A stretch of 64,000 bases of DNA from Acanthopleura granulata. Lineage: Eukaryota; Mollusca; Polyplacophora; Chitonida; Chitonidae. Location of the stretch: contig JABBOT010000038.1 in assembly GCA_016165875.1 (NCBI GenBank), positions 62,001-126,000 of the forward strand. Reading direction: 5' to 3'. How positions within the stretch are numbered: the stretch's first letter is position 1; every line of letters begins with the position of its first letter. Positions 51,501-60,500 of the stretch are shown one piece after another. The notes under the pieces are model-generated. The model was given only the letters and a program-made list of their open reading frames with translations, made no database searches and was not told the DNA's origin. Position numbers and translations under genes: made by a program.

Positions 51501-54500
51501 GCGGCTTCCTATATGGACATAGCACAATTCCTGAAAAAGAGGAGGGTTTCATGCACAGTTCACTGCGGCTTCCTGTATGGACATAGCACAATTCCTGAAA
51601 AAGAGAAGGGTTTCATGCATAGTTCACTGTGGGATCCCGAATGGACATGGCACAATTCCTGACAAAGAGAAGGGTTTCATGCACAGTTCACTGCGGCTTC
51701 CTGTACGGACAAAGCACAAGTCCTGACAAAGAGAAGGGTTTCATGCATAGTTCACTGTGGGATCCTGAATGGACATGGCACAATTCCTGAAAAAGAGAAC
51801 GGTTTCATGCACAGTTCACTGCAGCTTCCTGTATGGACATAGTACAATTCCTGAAAAAGAGAAGGGTTTCATGCATAGTTCACTGTGGGATCCTGAATGG
51901 ACATGGCACAATTCCTGAAAAAGAGAACGGTTTCATGCACAGTTCACTGCAGCTTCCTGTATGGACATAGCACAATTCCTGAAAAAGAGAAGGGTTTCAT
52001 GCATAGTTCACTGTGGGATCCCGAATGGACATGGCACAATTCCTGACAAAGAGAAGGGTTTCATGCACAGTTCACTGCGGCTTCCTGTACGGACAAAGCA
52101 CAAGTCCTGACAAAGAGAAGGGTTTCATGCATAGTTCACTGTGGGATCCTGAATGGACATAGCACAATTCACGAAAAAGAGAAGGGTTTCATGCACAGTT
52201 CACTGCAGCTTCCTGTATGGACACAGTACAAGTCCTGAAAAAGAGAAGGGTTTCATGCACAGTTCACTGCAGGATCCTGTATGGACACAGCACAAGTCCT
52301 GAAAAAGAGAAGGGTTTCATGCACAGTTTGCTATGAAATCCTGAATGGCACTGTACAAAATGTAGAGTGATATCCACTACTGCTATCACTGACACTAGAG
52401 TGAAGATGTTACTTTGTCACAAGAAGTGGTCATGGTTTTAGTTTCCATCCCTTCATATTTGTCCAGAAAGACTCACCTGTTTCAATCATGCCAACAGGCT
52501 TTCAAACGAGAATCTTGCTAACAGGGCAGTCTAACTTGACATTTATTATGTTGGGTTGCCTAATTTTTTTTTTTTTTTTTTAATTTTTAATACTAAAATG
52601 GTCACGTGTTATAGGATTTATCCAGAACATCAACAAGATCATTTACAGCATATACAAGTAAACTGGCCTGCATACCAAAATCATATAACACTGTATATAT
52701 GTGCCTTGTTTGTAGGCCATTATGTCTTCAACAACATAAGTTAACCTCCCACTTCACTTGTACATGTACCTTTCACTTCAGACACAAAGACAAACAACAT
52801 CTGTAGGGTGTTTACAGCTTGACAACTCTTTATAGCTTTGCCTGGGCATACATGACCTGTTTTATAGGCACCTAACAACATGTCATATTTTATACATTTG
52901 GGTGTCAGAGTTGTACATATCCATGGGCTTTATTCCCACCACCTTTATACTTAGTTAAAATCAACCCACATTTTGACGTCTAATTTTATAATGGTGAATT
53001 AACAAACACACAAACAATAAACCATTTTCTCACCTCAATATAGGCAAAAATGATATCTCGATCTGCATCTCTCATCACGTTTCGTAAAGCCTTGATAAAA
53101 TGCTGAAAAACAAAAGAAAAATGGCAATACATCTTTACTTCAATACAGTCACACAGATCAAAATACCATAAAAACAGCCACTAGCACCCAGAAACTTGTA
53201 TATTTATTCACTTACAATTTTTTCTCTGCAAAGTTGGAAAGAGGCATAAACAAAAATCTCTGTGTACCACCTCCCGCCAGTGACTGCTGCTGCCAGTGTG
53301 GACTGATCAGTAGTAGATCGACTATGATTTATTTATTTATTTGGTTGGTGTTTTATCTTAATGTAAAGAATATTTCACTTACACAACGGCGACCAGCATT
53401 GTGGTGGGAGGAAATCGGGCAGACCCCGGGGGATACCCGCAACCATCTGCAAGTTGTTGGCAGACCTTCCCACCTACAGCTGGAGAGGAAGCCAGCATGA
53501 GCTGGACTAGAACTCACAGCGACCGCATTGGTGAGAGGCTCCTGGGTCATTACGGATCAACTATGAATTTTAATAATTTAATAAGAGTCCATGCCGTAAA
53601 CATGCTGTTGCCACTGGAACATCATGCCGAAGACACCAGAAATGACATGCCACCCAGTCATATTATACTGACACCAGGCCAACCAGTCCCATTTCCTTGA
53701 TCTAAACTCTGGGCAACAAGCCAGGCAGTAACATGTACCATTTTTCAAGTCTTTGGTATGACCCAACCAGGACTTGAACCTTGATCTCCTGACATCGAAG
53801 CAGACACTCTAACAGCTAGACCATCAACGCAGAGTCTACATTTTCAGGTCATATTGCATGCAGGACATGGATTTCACAACAGTTATATGTAATACACAAC
53901 TCACTGTGACAATCATCTCAAGTGCTGAGACGTAATTCTTCTCCGTGTCGACCAACTCCTTTATACACATTTCCTTCTTGGTGAGAGTCTGGTGAAAGGA
54001 AACAGGCAGAGATGCAGCTGTGTATGTATATACACGTATATATAAAAGCAAATTTTGTCCAGGGTTTATATAAATAAAATCAACATCTGTGTGTGTATAT
54101 ATATATATATACATATACACACACGCGTGTAAAAAACCACTCAAAATGGTACAAAGTCATCAGAAGACTTGTAGACTTGAAGATGTGTGTAGAGAAACCC
54201 ATTCAACATCAGGACCTATCCCAATTGCTTCTCGATGTTGGAACAAAGACAAAGTGACACTCACAGAATTTGATCTCATCATGCATGAAAGTATCGAAGA
54301 TAATGGCAAAATTTTACCATTATTTTATCATTTTATCATGATCAGCTGAATAATATTAAGATTCTGTAACTTCGTTTTGTAAAATGTTAATAATGCTCAC
54401 CAGATATATGGGTACTTAAAATTTAATAACTGTTGTGATGCAGTGGATACACAAAAAATCTGAAGTACATTTCACAGACAAAGTGAGCAAACACCAACAC

Positions 54501-57500
54501 AACTAATATTAGCCCGAGGCATGTCTACATCTATGTGCTAAATAAACACAAGTGCTCAAAACAACCATCACATTTACAACTGTCACAAGACAAATCAAAA
54601 CAAAACAAAACATATATGTACGTGTGCAGGGCTATAACAAGTGGATATTACAAACATTTGTACATGTATGTTCTACCAAGTGAGAAACAATGACAGTTAA
54701 TCTACCCAGATTGCGTTAATAGCACTGGTACAATCAACAGGTCACCTGTGATGATCACGTCACTTTCACATCACTAAGAGGTTGTGTGTGAACATTTAAT
54801 TTAATTTCTTTGTCCGAATGGGATTCAAAAGTTGTGCACGTCATACGGCTTTTTCTCTCGCACGGCACACCTGTGTCTTTGCCTCGTACCTGAGAACAGC
54901 TTGACAGTTCAGTTCAGTTTTTATTTAAGATCACATCTCGCTTCATTAAGCAATACACTTCTTTATAATCACTTGTGGTCTTGTGTTAATACTGTCTCTT
55001 CTTGTCAAAGTATCAATGTTTGTATATCTATCGCCAGTTCCTGGCAGCTACAACCATCCTAACAACCTACACTAATACACACCTCCCACAATATAACAGG
55101 CTTCATTACAACATGCACTTCAACTTAACTTTGTCAAAAAACCACGTCCCTCAAATTTTTTTAAAAACTTTCAGATTTTTCTTCTTCTTTGAACTTCGAG
55201 ACTTAGCTATCAAGTTATCACTCGATGACAGCCATGACATCAGGCTGGTTTGGTCTACAATTAACATTCAGCGTCACACTGTGTTCATTCCAACATTACC
55301 ATGTCACAGATCACCAGTGGTTCAAGAACTTGACATAACAGCCTGCACTTGTAACACGGTAGGCAGATTTGTCAACCAAAAACAGTGCTGTAATGAGGGA
55401 GGGGTACACATATCCTGTTTGTTTTGTGTAATATCTTTGCTGGCATGGTTTCCATGCAGGTTGACTATTACTACCTATCAGCATTTTGCATGTAGTCTTT
55501 GTGCATTTTTGTCAGTAATACTTGATTTCAAATGTTCACTTTCATCCAAAGTATTTCAGTTTTCTACCTCTACTATCTATATCATTTTTGTTGTGACCAG
55601 CAGCGGTATGGGAGAAAAGTACTGTTCTTGTTGTTGGGCTTAGTATACAAGGGTGTTCTGATCATCGATTACATTTCTGAAATGTGCAGTTTCTAACCTA
55701 CATCACCCATTTCATCTCATTCTTTCTGTCTATCAGTTTATTTTTCACCTTTAAACAGCCATCAACTCACAAATCATCCAGTTATCTATAACGTGATGTC
55801 AACAAACATAATATTATACATTATCATAAATAAGCCTAGACAGTCTTTAAACAAATTTATTTTCACATCCACTAGTCTATTTAACTTTAACTTTCACTTT
55901 TTATCCTCCAACATCTTTTAAATTATATTAAGTCTTTGAACTGATTGTTAGACAGTTATTTTTAAAGGCTGTATGACGTGCTCCCCCCAAGAGTTCAGCA
56001 GGCGATCATCACTGATCTTAACATCCGACGCTACAGCCTCAGCTATTCACTTACTACACGTACTCTGGTCTCTGTGGGAGGCTTTTTTCTCATGCATAGA
56101 TCCTCGTAAATTTCATCCTCATCCCCGTTATAGACAGTGTCATATATGTCCTCCATGTCAGGCATGTCATTCTCACTGTTAGGAAATAACACACAACCAT
56201 AATAAAGGGGAAAAAAGCCCAAATAAAACAACAACAACGCTCACTAAACAACCTGATCCAGCAAAACTGTCCTGAAACCAAACGTTTGTGAACATAAATG
56301 ATAAAAACAAGAAAAATGTATCACGAAAATCCATCCACTACAGGTGCTGTGCATGCTGAAGGCACTGAAAGATAAAAAAAGTAAAAACACACAGAAAATC
56401 TCATGCTAAACTAAAAACAAGGAATGAAACATTTCGGCTGTGCAGCATAGCATTGATTATGGATGTCAAAAAACAGAGATGACTCTTGGAGTGGTCATTG
56501 TCAATGTTCATGAACAAGGAAAACTTAATCTGCTGATATGTTACATGAAACCAGTAGAGTAAAGTTGGACTAGCCAATCTACCTGTACAAAACATTCCTG
56601 CTTCTGTCTGTAACAGTTAGCTCACCTAGTAGTGCTTTTTGATATTGTTATCTCCACCTTGTAGTGCTTTCTATAACAGTTAGCTCCCCTTAAGAAAGTG
56701 GTGCTCCTTCAATGTTAAAGCTCCAGATATCAATGCACGTACCTCCTGTGTGTTTATTGTCACTCAACCAAACAATGGGGTAAACTTAAGCCATAGCTAT
56801 ACCAGTACTGCATGATCGAACTCAGAATGTTTACTGTAAAGCATCACTGATAAGTAGGCCTTCATACTGTTCTCTACATTAAGTCACATTTATGCAAAGT
56901 ACCATTCACTATGCATGTACCCTGGAGTTATGGTGTTTTGTGAAATATTTCTTTATTTATTTGATTTGTTCTTTACGCTAGAATTGGTGAGAGGCACCTG
57001 AGTCATTATGCTGTACTAAAAAACTAAACCCCTTGGCCACGGAGGTCCTGTTTTATAAAATAAGTCGGATTTTCTAAAAGTAATAACCTGGGAAGAACGA
57101 CACTGCATAACAGAGAGTCAACACAGCAAGATACAGTAGTCCTTGGGAAGAGGATTTTACTCATTGTATGTCCACGTACATGTATGGTTGGGAAGGACTT
57201 CACGTGCAGGGTAAGTCGACGTACATGTATGGTTGGGAAGGACTTCATGTGCAGGGTAAGTCGACGTACATGTATGGTTGGGAAGCACCTTATGTGCAGG
57301 GTAAGTCGACGTACATGTATGGTTGGGAAGCACCTTATGTGCAGGGTAAGTCGACGTACATGTATGGTTGGGAAGCACATTATGTGCAGGGTAAGTCGAC
57401 GTACATGTATGGTTGGGAAGGACTTCATGTGCAGGGTAAGTCGACGTACATGTATGGTTGGGAAGCACCTTATGTGCAGGGTATGTCGACGCACATGTAT

Positions 57501-60500
57501 GGTTGGGAAGCACCTTATGTGCAGGGTAAGTCGATGTACATGTATTGTTGGAAAGCACCTTATGTGCAGGGTAAGTCGACGCATATGTATGGTTGGGAAG
57601 CACTTTATGTGCAGGATATGTCGACGTACATGTATGGTTGGGAAGCACCTTATGTGCAGGGTAAGTCGACGCACATGTATGGTTGGGAAGCACCTTATGT
57701 GCAGGGTAAGTCGACGCACATGTATGGTTGGGAAGCACCTTATGTGCAGGGTATGTCGACGCACATGTATGGTTGGGTATGACCTTATGTGCAGGATATG
57801 TCGACGTACATGTATGGTTGGGAAGCACTTTATGTGCAGGGTAAGTCGACGTACATGTATGGTTGGGAAGCACTTTATGTGCAGGGTAAGTTGACGCACA
57901 TGTATGGTTGGGAAGCACTTTATGTGCAGGGTAAGTCGACGTACATGTATGGTTGGGAAGCACTTTATGTGCAGGGTAAGTTGACGCACATGTATGGTTG
58001 GGAAGCACTTTATGTGCAGGATATGTCGACGTACATGTATGGTTGGGAAGCACTTTATGTGCAGGGTAAGTTGACGTACATGTATGGTTGGGAAGCACTT
58101 TATGTGCAGGGTAAGTTGACGCACATGTATGGTTGGGAAGCACTTTATGTGCAGGGTAAGTTGACGTACATGTATGGTTGGGAATGACCTTATGTGCAGG
58201 ATACGTAGACGTACATGTATGGTTGGGTATGACCTTATGTGCAGGGTAAGTCAACGTACATGTATGGTTGGGAAGCACATTATGTGCCTGCTTCATATCA
58301 TTCACCTTCCTCTCTAGACAGTTTCATGTCAGAAATTCGAAAAGGATGACTGGTGTGTATTATTTTCAAATTCCATCCTCCCCTTACCTCTCTACAATGC
58401 GAAAATAACAGCATTGTATAACGTAAAGGCTGAATGGAGCTGTGGTGCATCATGGACATGGCAATGATTCCAATCTTTACAGTAGAGTCCAGAAATAACT
58501 CGACAATAAACGTAACACAGATACGATAAAATCGAAATAAAACTAAATTGGTTTTAAAAACATCCTAGATTGTGTCATGTTTTCCTCATGACACTGATGT
58601 GAGAGATGGTAACGCGACTAACAAAATCTAAAATGCGTCACAGCTTGGTAAAAACATGTTTTTTCTTAACCGCTACCACAGGCTGGTAATTTTTGGAGGG
58701 AAATCTGCGCAGATGAAGATTCAGCTGGTGCCTCTGCCGTTTCAGTGTGCAGCTGAGCAGTGTATCCTTCTCCCATACAAGCTGTAACGGCCAACAGTAC
58801 ATGAGTGCTACAACAACATACATGACAAACTACATGTTGTCTTTCGAATCATATGCAAACCACAGTAGTGTCCTTGTGATAAAATCTGTTTCAATTTGGC
58901 GTAAATGCCATCTCGAAACTTCAAAGTGCATCTGATTATATTCAAGGGCAAATTTCATTGATGCTTTTCCAGTTTTTCTAGACATGTCAATGCTTCGCTT
59001 TCGACGTGTCGAGTACGCACTTTCAGAATGCCGTTACATTTTTTTCAGTGGCGTTTCTGGTCCTGCTCTAAACTTGTTTGATGTCAAAGTTATTTCTGGT
59101 CTGAACTGTATGTGAGCATTCAAAATTAATGCAGACATGAAAACAAGATCGAAGGCATACCAAAATACAAGTGCTACACCAGTACAGCAACAACAGGAGC
59201 ATTCCAACTGAAAATGAAAAACAAATGTGACAGGTGACGAGCGAGAAGCGCACAGCACAGGTTTTTCAATGGTGGATACAAGGAGGTCTGTTTGCCTCCC
59301 CAAACAACAACAACAACAACAGGACCATTGACAAGCAGCCTGAGACACCAGGGTACCTGATCCAGGGTAAGCCTTAAGGCACACAAATCATCGTATATTT
59401 TATCTTCTTCTTCCTGGGCACCACCCTCATAGATGAAGTCATCTGGAAACTCACTGAAAGAATTATTAGAGACTGATTGGTTCATCGCCTGTCTAATAAG
59501 CATAGTCATTTCCTTTCCAATATGGCCTGGAGATCCGTCAACATCACCTACAGCAATTCCTTAGAGCACTGAACACTTAATTATTTTACGCATATTATTA
59601 ATTTCCAAGACAACCAAACTCTGCAAAAAAGTGACTTGTTATTCCTATAAATTCGTATGTATCTATGAGACAAGACCTTGTAACCCTGGCCACAATGGGG
59701 AAGCCTTCCTGCCTGACAGTACCTCAGACCAAAGCAGGGTGGTCTATACTGCCTTTTGCTGCCTCTGCTAGAACACTTGAATGTCAGCCCTTATGGTCAC
59801 GTGGCTCTTCCATGTTCCAGCAGCACAACAGTGAAGTCTGCTTGGAATCCAATCTCCATCAGGCATGGGAAACTAGGTACATGTAATTTACATTGACAGC
59901 TATCACATATACAGTCTCTTATTTAATAAGCGTTTTAAATTATGAACTAGTACATTAATACAATCCCCTCCCCTCTCTTCAAGAAAGATGCAGAGTTCAA
60001 ACAACACACATATACATATACACATACATGGGTTAGCCTACATGCATACTATCTAAATTTCAGTCAGTTAGAAGTGGGCAAAACACAAAAGGTATCAAAG
60101 TACAGAAGATGTAAATGTACATATACAATGTATACTACAGTTTTCACTGCATTACTGCACCACAGCAAACTGTTCCACACAAGACTCGAGCCAGTATCGC
60201 CAGCCAGTCCTCCACTGAAGGTGAAGAAAACACTGAATGAAGTATATGTACGTCAGATGACACAACAATAAGTGCTGTCCTCCAAAACAGACAAATATCT
60301 TTTTTTCTTCATTAGAATTTATCCAACTAAAATGGTTTTACTACATCAGACTGATTCAAAGATAGTCTGATGGGAGGTCAGTGGGTGTAAATGATGTGAA
60401 CATCCTTATAATTTTGTTTCAATGTCCATTGAGACACTGCATTTGCAGCTGCGTGCGGAATGTTAGCAGCCAGTACGTGTGTCGCAAATGGCACGAACTT

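Noticed and set aside
53750..53832. tRNA gene
   Set aside because: The boxes A and B belong to a SINE head; no intact cloverleaf or acceptor stem pairing was visible.
55002..55643. 213-residue plus-strand frame without repeats
   Set aside because: Inside a vav intron, composition like non-coding AT-rich DNA, no recognisable domain; chance is enough in 64 kb.
57024..58305. Frames of 366 and 382 residues (minus) and 236 residues (plus)
   Set aside because: Read-through of a 45-bp array on both strands at once; not coding.
59345..59453. Exon C extended to the GTACCC donor
   Set aside because: Ends in phase 0 whereas exon D needs a two-base overhang, so the DH domain would be out of frame.
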